From contig WLHO01000052.1 of the NCBI GenBank assembly GCA_009702645.1, positions 1-5,446 of the forward strand: 5,446 nucleotides of DNA, written 5' to 3'. Numbering within the stretch: position 1 is the stretch's first letter; the number at the start of each line of letters is the position of its first letter. Of the stretch, positions 1 through 5,446 are shown piece by piece. The notes under the pieces were generated by a model. That model did not search any database, was not told the DNA's origin, and saw only the letters and a list, made by a program, of their open reading frames with translations. Source of the DNA: Actinomycetota bacterium. Its GTDB lineage: Bacteria > Actinomycetota > Actinomycetes > Actinomycetales > Microbacteriaceae. Made by a program: the position numbers and the translations under genes.

Positions 1-1186
1 GATATGAAACTCGAATGCCTGCGTAGTGCGCAAGATATGCACGCCAGCGCTGCGTCCGCTTTGAAAAGGAGTAGCTCGGTCCTTGCTGCTGTACCGAAGC
101 ATCAACCAGCATTAGCTTTTGGCCGGATTCAGAATCAAAATATTTGGGCTTGGCAGCTCTAGCTGCATTCAGAATTCCTAAGAAACTATCTCTAACAATC
201 CGCATCGCCGAGCGCTTAGAAAAGCGTGCAATTTGGTCTTGCCCAATTGATGCAGGCCCGGGACTCGAATCAGTAGGAGTTGCTAGCCAGCTAAGAACCA
301 GTTTGTCTTTGGAAAATTTCTGCATGGCTAACTCAGCAAGAGTTTCCTGGACGCCCTGAACTCGAATGTGATTGACCTTCGGGGTGTAGGCATAAAGACC
401 AAGAATGAATTTTGATTTTGCATCTTTGTAGATCTGATTCATCCAGCTTGCAATTTCTGCGTAGTGCTCGAGCATGTCCAAACCTGCAACTTGGGCCAAT
501 TCTTTATCTGACAATTCAGCAAGTGGAGTGCTTCGGTCTTGGCGAACAACTGGAACCAACATCGTTCCACCCGAGGCGCGAGCAATAGCAATTAGTTTTT
601 CCCAGGTGCTCGGGTTGTTTCTGGCTACCACTGCCACCTCGCCACCCCAAGCTAGCCAGTGCTCCGTTGGTGCAAATTCAGCAGCTCCTGCAACGGCGAA
701 CAACAAGTTCCCATCCAGACTCAGGTTTGGATTTTGATCCAAGAACCTAAAGCTCTCAATCAATCCAGGTTCGGCCCAGCCGTTTTTATCCCAGTCGGCC
801 GCTAGATCAGCCAGCGGTCCTTGGTTTCTGGCAACGGCAACAGATTGTTTGCTACCGGAGCCTCTAATAACAACTGTCTCAACCAGATCTGAGGCAAAGC
901 CATTAGCCACAGCCTCAGAGAGTTTTTGACCCGAGTCTGTGTGAAGGTGGGCGTGAAATTCTGCCAAGCCTGCAGTTGCCATCTTGGCTAACTGAGCTGG
1001 AGAGCGCCCTTCTTCAATTGCAAGCTGTCCGTAAAGACGGATGTACCATTTTCTCCAGTTAGGGGCGCCAGTAATGTTTTGAAATAGCTCGCGGTTGTCC
1101 TTGGCGGCGGCTGCAAGAGTGCGCCTTGCAAACTCAGTTGAGCGCACATCGACGCCAGTTGCTGGATCAAGAAATCTTATGGACAC
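1..1186 (-). CDS. Uncharacterised protein with a Rossmann-like segment, C-terminus cut by window edge
   Basis: I do not recognise this family. The minus-strand frame is open without a stop from a GTG at 1186 down to base 1, giving 395 complete codons, and the protein continues outside the window. An in-frame TAG lies 12 bases before the GTG with no other start between, so GTG is the first possible start. Residues 1-80 are mostly helical-looking and include a tryptophan-rich APNWRKWYIRLYGQ (41-54). Residues 76-82 (EFHAHLH) hold three alternating histidines. Residues 160-189 resemble a dinucleotide-fold beta-alpha-beta unit: a hydrophobic strand, a Gly/Ala-rich turn (AVAGAAEFAPTE), a helix, then GGEVAVVAR. 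No signal peptide or membrane segment is visible. It is divergent from an SDR gene. A role in oxidoreduction or nucleotide binding is inference only. That the region codes is well supported by its length and ordinary codon choice. Confidence 0.85.
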   Translation of the reverse strand, partial: MSIRFLDPATGVDVRSTEFARRTLAAAAKDNRELFQNITGAPNWRKWYIRLYGQLAIEEGRSPAQLAKMATAGLAEFHAHLHTDSGQKLSEAVANGFASDLVETVVIRGSGSKQSVAVARNQGPLADLAADWDKNGWAEPGLIESFRFLDQNPNLSLDGNLLFAVAGAAEFAPTEHWLAWGGEVAVVARNNPSTWEKLIAIARASGGTMLVPVVRQDRSTPLAELSDKELAQVAGLDMLEHYAEIASWMNQIYKDAKSKFILGLYAYTPKVNHIRVQGVQETLAELAMQKFSKDKLVLSWLATPTDSSPGPASIGQDQIARFSKRSAMRIVRDSFLGILNAARAAKPKYFDSESGQKLMLVDASVQQQGPSYSFSKRTQRWRAYLAHYAGIRVSY

Positions 1187-1192
1187 CGCTAA

Positions 1193-1222
1193 AGCCTATT
1201 GTCTTTTGGGGAATGCTCGCAG
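1193..1222 (-). promoter_or_regulatory. Candidate leaderless promoter for the uncharacterised gene
   Basis: Read on the minus strand, TAGGCT (1198-1193) fits the actinobacterial TAnnnT -10 box and ends 6 bases before the GTG at 1186. That spacing would place the transcript start at or next to the start codon. A weak -35, CTGCGA (1222-1217), lies 18 bases upstream. There is no good Shine-Dalgarno before the GTG, which is consistent with leaderless translation. This is a pattern match only. Confidence 0.35.
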
Positions 1223-1234
1223 TTTCGCTAGGGT
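1206..1234 (+). promoter_or_regulatory. Candidate promoter for the SDR gene
   Basis: TTGGGG (1206-1211) and TAGGGT (1229-1234) are separated by 17 bases and fit loose -35 and TAnnnT -10 boxes. Transcription would begin near 1241, just before the ribosome binding site. The element interleaves with the candidate minus-strand promoter in the same 71-bp gap, so the two divergent genes may share control. No clear operator palindrome was seen. Confidence 0.3.
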
Positions 1235-1244
1235 TGGATAACTC

Positions 1245-1250
1245 AAGGAG
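1245..1250 (+). promoter_or_regulatory. Ribosome binding site that fixes the SDR start
   Basis: AAGGAG sits 7 bases before the ATG at 1258. It is the strongest Shine-Dalgarno in the window and decides the start. The frame is open further upstream to about 1126, but that part would overlap the divergent gene, and the SDR fold begins naturally just after 1258. Confidence 0.85.
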
Positions 1251-1257
1251 AAATCAC

Positions 1258-1953
1258 ATGTCAGATTTGAAGTCAAAAAACATCCTCGTTATGGGAGCAT
1301 CCGGCGTGCTGGGTGGGGCTATCGCCACCAAGCTTGCAGCCCTTGGTGCGACAGTCATGGCAACTTCGTCATCTTTGGAATCAGCCGAGAGGGTCCCCCA
1401 AGCGGGCAACCCAAGATTGCTAGTTGATCTGACAAACACAGAATCTATTCGAGTACTAGTTGAGTATTTGATTGAATCCGATGCAAAAATCGATGGCATC
1501 GTAAATGCAACCGGTGTTGTGGCATTTGGTAACTTCACTGAGCTTTCTCCTGAGACACTAACAAAACTTTTCGCGGTGAACACAACTGGGCCAATCCAAC
1601 TAATTCAAGGACTGCTTCCGGCCCTAAAGATTTCTGCTGCCGCAGGAAACGATCCGTTTATTGTGAACATCTCAGGAGTAGTTGCCGAATCTCCAATGGC
1701 CGGACTTGCGGCTTACTCATCCAGTAAGGCAGCTCTATACGCTTTCGGTCAGGCAATTTCTCGTGAGCTAAGGCGAGATGGCATTCGAGTAATCGATGCC
1801 AGACCAGGGCATACCGAAACCGGCCTTGCAGGAAGAGCAATTGCTGGTGTGGCACCAGCATTTCCTCAGGGAATGAGCATCGACCAAGTAGCCGATCGAA
1901 TCGTCAAGGCAATTGCCGAGGACGAGAAGGACCTGCCCTCCAGCGCCTTCTAG
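1258..1953 (+). CDS. Short-chain dehydrogenase/reductase, NADP-type, with atypical catalytic serine position
   Basis: A 231-residue classical SDR, slightly shorter than the usual 250 or so. The cofactor loop is GASGVLGG (13-20), with Met where the usual Thr precedes the glycines. D57 (VDL) fits the adenine pocket, NATG (83-86) replaces NNAG, and N108 is the structural Asn. The active site has Y153 and K157 (YSSSK), and RPGHTET (182-188) follows the last core strand. No acidic residue ends the second strand (ATSSS, 35-39), which suggests NADP(H) over NAD(H). Counting 13 residues back from Y153, as in FabG, the catalytic Ser position is G140; the only nearby Ser is S139. The substrate cannot be named. 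It is soluble and cytoplasmic. It is divergent from the uncharacterised gene and 42 bases upstream of galT, so it may be cotranscribed with galTK. Confidence 0.93.
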   Translation: MSDLKSKNILVMGASGVLGGAIATKLAALGATVMATSSSLESAERVPQAGNPRLLVDLTNTESIRVLVEYLIESDAKIDGIVNATGVVAFGNFTELSPETLTKLFAVNTTGPIQLIQGLLPALKISAAAGNDPFIVNISGVVAESPMAGLAAYSSSKAALYAFGQAISRELRRDGIRVIDARPGHTETGLAGRAIAGVAPAFPQGMSIDQVADRIVKAIAEDEKDLPSSAF

Positions 1954-1982
1954 GCCCTCCAACCAGCAATCTGGCTTGTTAG

Positions 1983-1988
1983 TAAACT
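1983..1988 (+). promoter_or_regulatory. Candidate -10 box of a leaderless galTK promoter
   Basis: TAAACT matches TAnnnT and ends 7 bases before the GTG at 1996, the spacing expected if transcription starts at the start codon. No Shine-Dalgarno precedes that GTG, which favours a leaderless mRNA. No convincing -35 is present 16-19 bases upstream, so galTK could instead depend on readthrough from the SDR gene. Confidence 0.35.
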
Positions 1989-1995
1989 TTGGCAA

Positions 1996-3087
1996 GTGAG
2001 CTCAATCAAAAAAGTCACCGGCAAGTTATTTGACGGCCGAGACATCCACTACTTTGATGACGCTGGATCTTCCCACTCGAGTGAGAAAAAACCTGACCTT
2101 AGAGAACCTGGCGATCGGCCACCGCTAGCGGAGCTTAGGCAAGACCCGCTAAACGGTGAGTGGATTGCAGTTGCTGCCCATCGTCACACCAGAGCTTTCC
2201 TGCCGCCAAGTAACCAGTGCCCACTTTGTCCAGCCACAGCGGAGAACCTGAGCGAGATTCCAGATAAGTTCGATGTTGCAGTTTTCGAAAACAAGAATCC
2301 AGCTTTTGGTGCCTTGCCAAGTGGTGTTGCAATTCCTGATCTTTCACCTCAAGTTGGTTCAGTGCTTGGCGAGAAAAAACCATCGGTTGGAAGATGTGAA
2401 GTTGTAGTTTTTAGTCCCGAGCACGAGGGATCTTTAGGGCAGATGCCAGTTAGCCGAGTGCTAACAGTTCTTGAAGCATTGGCAGATAGAACCGATGAGC
2501 TTCAGCGCTTGCCCGGAGTCAAGCAGGTTTTTCCTTTTGAAAACCGTGGACAAGAAATAGGTGTGACTCTCCATCACCCGCACGGGCAGATCTACTCCTA
2601 CCCATACATCACCCCGAGAACGCAAAAACTTATGGAGATGGCTTCAAAAAACCCTTCTTTGTTTGATGAGATTTTGTATTTCGAGAAAGGCTCCGAGCGA
2701 GTACTAATCGAGACTGAATCTTTCTTGGCGTATGTTCCTTTTGCTGCTAGATGGCCAATGGAAGCACACCTTCTTCCAAAGCGCCATGTTGCTAATCACG
2801 CAGAACTTAGCTCCGACGAAAGAGCAGAGCTTGCTGGAGTCTACTCGAGCTTGCTTCGCGCATTTGAAACTGTCTACGAAACCCCATCACCTTATATCGC
2901 AGCTTGGCATCAGGCTCCGTTGTCGGAAGGTGCAAAAAACCTAAGACTTCAGCTGCAGATAACTTCTCCAAGAAGAGCAGCCGACAAACTGAAGTACCTT
3001 GCCGGTTCAGAATCAGCCATGGGTGCATTCATTGCGGACATCCCTGCAGAAACCATCGCAGCCCAGCTAAGGCAAGCACTTCCTTGA
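1996..3087 (+). CDS. galT: Galactose-1-phosphate uridylyltransferase
   Basis: Leloir-pathway enzyme (EC 2.7.7.12) swapping UMP between UDP-glucose and galactose-1-phosphate through a uridylyl-histidine intermediate; cytoplasmic. The 363-residue product is of normal length. Zinc ligands are C75 and C78 (CPLC), H143 (SPEHEG) and H194. The nucleophile is H196 in HHPHGQ (193-198), preceded by FENRG (181-185). The C-terminal HIT-like half has WPMEAHLLPKRH (253-264), WHQAP (304-308) and SPRRAADKLKYLAGSES (324-340). The GTG at 1996 is the first possible start after an in-frame stop at 1951, and the N-terminus (KLFDGRDIHYFDD) fits actinobacterial GalT. Its stop overlaps the galK start. One oddity: the HxH pair that contributes to the iron site of E. 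coli GalT appears as Q319 and Q321 (LQLQ). Confidence 0.96.
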   Translation: MSSIKKVTGKLFDGRDIHYFDDAGSSHSSEKKPDLREPGDRPPLAELRQDPLNGEWIAVAAHRHTRAFLPPSNQCPLCPATAENLSEIPDKFDVAVFENKNPAFGALPSGVAIPDLSPQVGSVLGEKKPSVGRCEVVVFSPEHEGSLGQMPVSRVLTVLEALADRTDELQRLPGVKQVFPFENRGQEIGVTLHHPHGQIYSYPYITPRTQKLMEMASKNPSLFDEILYFEKGSERVLIETESFLAYVPFAARWPMEAHLLPKRHVANHAELSSDERAELAGVYSSLLRAFETVYETPSPYIAAWHQAPLSEGAKNLRLQLQITSPRRAADKLKYLAGSESAMGAFIADIPAETIAAQLRQALP

Positions 3088-4238
3088 CTAGCGACACAAA
3101 AGCTGCCGCAGTAGCGGGCTTTATCAAGCACTACAGCTCTGAACCCACTGGGGTTTGGTCTGCTCCGGGTCGAGTAAACCTAATTGGCGAGCACACCGAT
3201 TACAACGAGGGTTTCGTTCTTCCCTTTGCTATCGATCGCAGAACCTACGCCGCCCTATCTCTTAGAACCGATGGAATCGCAAGAGTTGCATCAGGATTCA
3301 CAAGCGAAGTTGTTGAAATCCCGGTCGAGAAGATTTCAAAGGATTCAGTATCAGGCTGGTCTGGCTACCCGCTAGGTGTTGCCTGGGCACTTATTCAGGC
3401 TGGTGCAAAGCCAGCCGGTTTTGATCTCTACGTTGAATCAGATGTTCCAGTGGGTGCAGGGCTATCTTCTTCTGCTGCAATTGAATGCTCTGTTGCTATG
3501 GCATTGAATGAGCTATGGGGCGCAAACCTAGATCGAAGCGCTCTTGCCAAAATCGGTCAGAAAGCAGAGAACGAAATTGTTGGCGCGCCAACGGGAATCA
3601 TGGACCAGACTGCATCGCTATTTGGAAGTGTTGACCACGTAGTGTTTCTAGATTGTCGATCACTTGCCGCGGAAGCGATTCCGCTTGGACTGCAGCAAAA
3701 CTCACTTGAGATAGTTGTCATGGACACCAAAGTCTCACACCGATTGGTTGATGGCGGCTACGCTGCGCGTCGAGCGGCTTGTGAAGAGGGAGCTAAGCAA
3801 ATGGGTGTTTCTTCACTGCGCGATCTTGCAGTTTCGGACTTAGATCGGGCAAAGTCGCTGCTTGAGCCAGTCGTATACAAAAGAACTCGCCATGTTGTGA
3901 CTGAAAATGCACGAGTGCTTCAAACAGTTGAACTTTTGAAATCTTCTGGCCCGCAAGCTATTGGAGAATTGCTTTACGCTTCCCACGAGTCAATGCGAGA
4001 TGACTTTGAGATTTCAATCGACGAGCTGGATTGCGCAGTTGAAACTGCCATGGAGATAGGGGCTGTTGGTGCTCGCATGACCGGAGGTGGCTTTGGAGGG
4101 GCAGCTATCGCCCTTATCCACTCATCAAAGGTGGCAGAACTAAAGGCGTCAGTTTCTAAAGCATTTGAGGCTAAGGGATTTGCAAAACCTGAACTATTCA
4201 GTGTTCTGGCCGATGCGGGAGCAAAGCGCGAGAGCTAG
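3084..4238 (+). CDS. galK: Galactokinase (GHMP kinase), TTG start overlapping galT stop
   Basis: ATP-dependent kinase (EC 2.7.1.6) making galactose-1-phosphate, the substrate of GalT; cytoplasmic. The 384 residues match the family's usual 380-400. The galactokinase signature APGRVNLIGEHTDYNEG (27-43) contains R30, E36, H37 and D39. The GHMP ATP loop PVGAGLSSSAA is at 122-132. GAPTGIMDQ (167-175) carries the likely catalytic base D174. The third motif, ARMTGGGFGG, is at 330-339. I chose the TTG at 3084 because it overlaps the galT stop as TTGA, giving tight translational coupling, and leaves the usual short leader before the signature. The frame is open back to 2904, but that extension lies inside galT and has no homology-like character. 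A weak AAGG (3069-3072) lies 11 bases upstream. The stop interlocks with that of convergent pncA. Confidence 0.95.
   Translation: MTSDTKAAAVAGFIKHYSSEPTGVWSAPGRVNLIGEHTDYNEGFVLPFAIDRRTYAALSLRTDGIARVASGFTSEVVEIPVEKISKDSVSGWSGYPLGVAWALIQAGAKPAGFDLYVESDVPVGAGLSSSAAIECSVAMALNELWGANLDRSALAKIGQKAENEIVGAPTGIMDQTASLFGSVDHVVFLDCRSLAAEAIPLGLQQNSLEIVVMDTKVSHRLVDGGYAARRAACEEGAKQMGVSSLRDLAVSDLDRAKSLLEPVVYKRTRHVVTENARVLQTVELLKSSGPQAIGELLYASHESMRDDFEISIDELDCAVETAMEIGAVGARMTGGGFGGAAIALIHSSKVAELKASVSKAFEAKGFAKPELFSVLADAGAKRES
4235..4238. other. Interlocked stop codons of convergent galK and pncA
   Basis: The self-complementary tetramer CTAG supplies both ends. Bases 4236-4238 are the TAG of galK on the plus strand, and 4237-4235 read TAG for pncA on the minus strand. 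The coding regions overlap by 4 bases and there is no room for an intergenic terminator, so the two mRNAs probably overlap at their 3' ends. Confidence 0.95.
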
Positions 4239-4813
4239 ATGCTCGGCACTACCTCGATACCGTTATCAATCATCTGATCGATTGCCGCCTCAGTACTGGC
4301 CTCTGATACTCCGGCTGTTAGGGAGCTAATCACTCTTACCTTTAGTCCATGACTTTTGGAATCCATCGCTGAAGCCAGTACGCAGTGATCGGTTGCTATA
4401 CCAACTACATCAACTTCGTCAATTTGGTTTTGCTTTAGAAGCTGCTCAAAGCTTTGACCGCTTTTTGTAATTCCCTCGAAAATCGAGTAGCCGTTTTGCC
4501 CCTGGCCCTTGAAGATATGCTCACCGATTGCATCAGTGTTTAGATTCGGGTGATACTGAGCACCGGCAGTTTCTGCTACGCAGTGCACTGGCCAGTTGGT
4601 TGTGTAATTCGGATCTTGGCCAGCTTCGGCAAAGTGACCAGAGTTGTCATTGTCAGCGTCGTGCCAATCCCTGGATGCAACAATCAAGTCATAACTTGAG
4701 CTTTCTAGAAACTTACTGATCTTTCCGGCAACTACCGCACCGCCTGAAACCGCGAGTGCGCCACCTTCACAAAAATCGTTTTGAACATCGATTATTAGAA
4801 GAGCCCTTGGCAT
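4235..4813 (-). CDS. pncA: Nicotinamidase (pyrazinamidase-type)
   Basis: Hydrolyses nicotinamide to nicotinate plus ammonia (EC 3.5.1.19) in the NAD salvage pathway; cytoplasmic isochorismatase-fold hydrolase. The 192-residue product is close to the 186 of M. tuberculosis PncA and very similar along its length. The Cys-Asp-Lys triad is D9 (IIDVQNDFCEGG), K102 (FKGQ) and C144 (GIATDHCV). Metal ligands are D49, H51 and H60 (RDWHDADNDNSGHF) and H77 (WPVHC). The metal loop is 3 residues longer between H51 and H60 than the M. tuberculosis form. The ATG at 4813 has an AGGA 7 bases upstream. It lies 9 bases after the S13 peptidase gene on the same strand and is probably cotranscribed with it. Enzymes of this family also convert pyrazinamide; whether this one does is untested. 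Confidence 0.96.
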   Translation of the reverse strand: MPRALLIIDVQNDFCEGGALAVSGGAVVAGKISKFLESSSYDLIVASRDWHDADNDNSGHFAEAGQDPNYTTNWPVHCVAETAGAQYHPNLNTDAIGEHIFKGQGQNGYSIFEGITKSGQSFEQLLKQNQIDEVDVVGIATDHCVLASAMDSKSHGLKVRVISSLTAGVSEASTEAAIDQMIDNGIEVVPSI

Positions 4814-4820
4814 CTGATTT

Positions 4821-4824
4821 TCCT
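4821..4824 (-). promoter_or_regulatory. Ribosome binding site of pncA overlapping upstream stop
   Basis: On the minus strand TAGGA combines the last two bases of the peptidase gene's TAG stop with a Shine-Dalgarno AGGA, 7 bases before the pncA ATG. Ribosomes terminating on the first gene would sit on the binding site of the second, which suggests coupling and fixes the pncA start. Confidence 0.75.
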
Positions 4825-5446
4825 ACTCGTTGGATAGATCATTGCCGCAGCGATAGAAAGCTGTGGCGAGGGTATCAATTGCATCTCTCACATCGCTGCC
4901 GGTATCGCCTAGTGCGTAGATTGCAAATGTAAGAACTGTTCCATCCTTCGCGTTGATGATTCCATTCAAGGTGTGAACATCAATGATGTAACCATTCTTG
5001 GCAAAGATATCTCCAGCTGCATCTGCGATGTCGCCCTTGAATCGACCGCCAAGTGTTCCTGATTCACCCGCGATTGGAAGAGACCTCTTGATTTGTCCAA
5101 AGTCAGCAAACTCGGCATTTACTAGTCGCATTAGTTCAGCCATGAACTTCGGGCTCACCATGTTCAGCTGAGATAGGCCAGAGGCATCGCGGACTCGAAC
5201 GCCTGTGAAATCAAGACCGGTTGTTCCAAGGGCTCGCTTGAACGCTGGATCGAAGGATTCGAAGGATCCATCGAATCCAAGGTCTTTAGAAACCAGCTTG
5301 GCAATCATCTCGGACTGGATGTTCTCTGAGCGCTGCAAGATGTAGGTAATCCAGCGGCTCATTGGCTGTGACTGAACTGAACCAATCTCCACGAATCCCG
5401 CTGGGGTTGGGCTTTCTACAAGAATCGCAGTCTTGGCAAAATCACC
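4823..5446 (-). CDS. D-alanyl-D-alanine carboxypeptidase, PBP4 type (S13), N-terminus cut by window edge
   Basis: The frame is open to the right edge, giving the last 207 residues; numbering here is of that fragment. In PBP4/DacB proteins (usually about 450-500 residues) this part carries the SxN and KTG motifs. Here SEN is at 40-42 (LQRSENIQSEMIAKLV), the family's DGSGLS appears as DASGLS (87-92), and G-x-D-G-T-L appears as GESGTL (127-132). The third active-site motif reads KNG (150-152, AKNGYI) instead of KTG. The catalytic SxxK and any signal peptide would lie outside the window. The enzyme would act outside the membrane, trimming or cleaving peptidoglycan stem peptides. It ends 9 bases before pncA. 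A GTG at 5392 is in frame but internal. The family call is firm; catalytic competence is uncertain because of KNG. The dacB symbol is withheld because paralogues exist. Confidence 0.85.
   Translation of the reverse strand, partial: GDFAKTAILVESPTPAGFVEIGSVQSQPMSRWITYILQRSENIQSEMIAKLVSKDLGFDGSFESFDPAFKRALGTTGLDFTGVRVRDASGLSQLNMVSPKFMAELMRLVNAEFADFGQIKRSLPIAGESGTLGGRFKGDIADAAGDIFAKNGYIIDVHTLNGIINAKDGTVLTFAIYALGDTGSDVRDAIDTLATAFYRCGNDLSNE
5250..5278. repeat. Short tandem and inverted repeat inside the carboxypeptidase gene
   Basis: TCGAAGGAT occurs twice in tandem (5250-5258 and 5259-5267). Overlapping it, GGATTCGA (5255-5262) and TCGAATCC (5271-5278) form perfect 8-bp inverted arms around an 8-base loop containing GGATCC. 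It encodes the repetitive FDGSFESFDP stretch. It looks like a small in-frame duplication in a variable loop, not a regulatory element. Confidence 0.6.

Noticed and set aside
144..737. Plus-strand open frames at 144-359 and 474-737
   Set aside because: They lie antisense within the continuous minus-strand gene, have no ribosome sites and translate to low-complexity, unfamiliar sequence. They are shadows.
1..1186. Pseudogene or intergenic region at the left edge
   Set aside because: At first this stretch seems to lack a gene, but the minus strand is open without interruption from 1186 to base 1, so it is an intact gene cut by the window.
1126..1257. N-terminal extension of the SDR back to 1126
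   Set aside because: It would overlap the divergent gene and its promoter. A strong AAGGAG precedes the ATG at 1258, and the cofactor motif sits at the normal distance from that start.
1963..1974. Small hairpin CCAG-caat-CTGG after the SDR gene as a terminator
   Set aside because: The stem is only 4 bp with no extension and no T-run follows. It is too weak to call.
2904..3083. 60-residue N-terminal extension of GalK inside galT
   Set aside because: The extension is out-of-frame galT sequence rich in Cys, Arg and Lys and unlike any galactokinase. The TTG at the galT stop gives a normal protein.
4235..4260. Bidirectional terminator between galK and pncA
   Set aside because: The genes overlap by four bases, and no stem with a T-run is seen at the junction.
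1..5446. Insertion sequences, CRISPR arrays, tRNA or rRNA genes, toxin-antitoxin or defence systems
   Set aside because: No terminal repeats, spaced repeats, RNA-gene signatures or transposase, nuclease or toxin motifs were found. The genes are metabolic and tightly packed.

Overview
The window looks like a compact chromosomal segment of a mid-GC actinobacterium. GC is roughly half by eye, not counted. The nicotinamidase closely resembles Mycobacterium-type PncA, and GalT has the actinobacterial form (CPLC zinc pair, HPHGQ, and a C-terminal SPRRAADKLKYLAGSES block). Several starts are GTG or TTG, and two have no Shine-Dalgarno but a TAnnnT -10 box about 7 nt upstream, as in leaderless actinobacterial mRNAs. 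Small freshwater Microbacteriaceae (Rhodoluna/Aquiluna-like) are my best guess. This is inference, not a database result.

Layout. Positions 1-1186 (minus) hold the first 395 codons of an unrecognised protein that runs off the left edge. A 71-bp divergent intergenic region (1187-1257) carries candidate back-to-back promoters. Positions 1258-1953 (plus) encode a classical short-chain dehydrogenase/reductase (SDR) with an altered catalytic serine position. After 42 bp come galT (1996-3087) and galK (3084-4238), translationally coupled by a TTGA overlap. On the minus strand, converging on galK, are pncA (4235-4813) and, 9 bp upstream of it, the C-terminal 207 residues of a PBP4-type (S13) D-Ala-D-Ala carboxypeptidase (4823-5446) that runs off the right edge. 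galK and pncA share a CTAG palindrome that supplies both stop codons.

How they work together. GalK phosphorylates galactose to galactose-1-phosphate and GalT exchanges it with UDP-glucose to give UDP-galactose and glucose-1-phosphate (Leloir pathway). No epimerase or transporter is visible here. PncA recycles nicotinamide to nicotinate for NAD synthesis, and the S13 protein would trim peptidoglycan peptides outside the membrane. The divergent pair at the left (unknown Rossmann-like protein plus unusual SDR) is the part least explained by known biology. No RNA genes, mobile elements, CRISPR arrays or convincing terminators were seen. Non-coding DNA is limited to short gaps (71, 42 and 9 bp), so there is no gene-free stretch over 300 bases.
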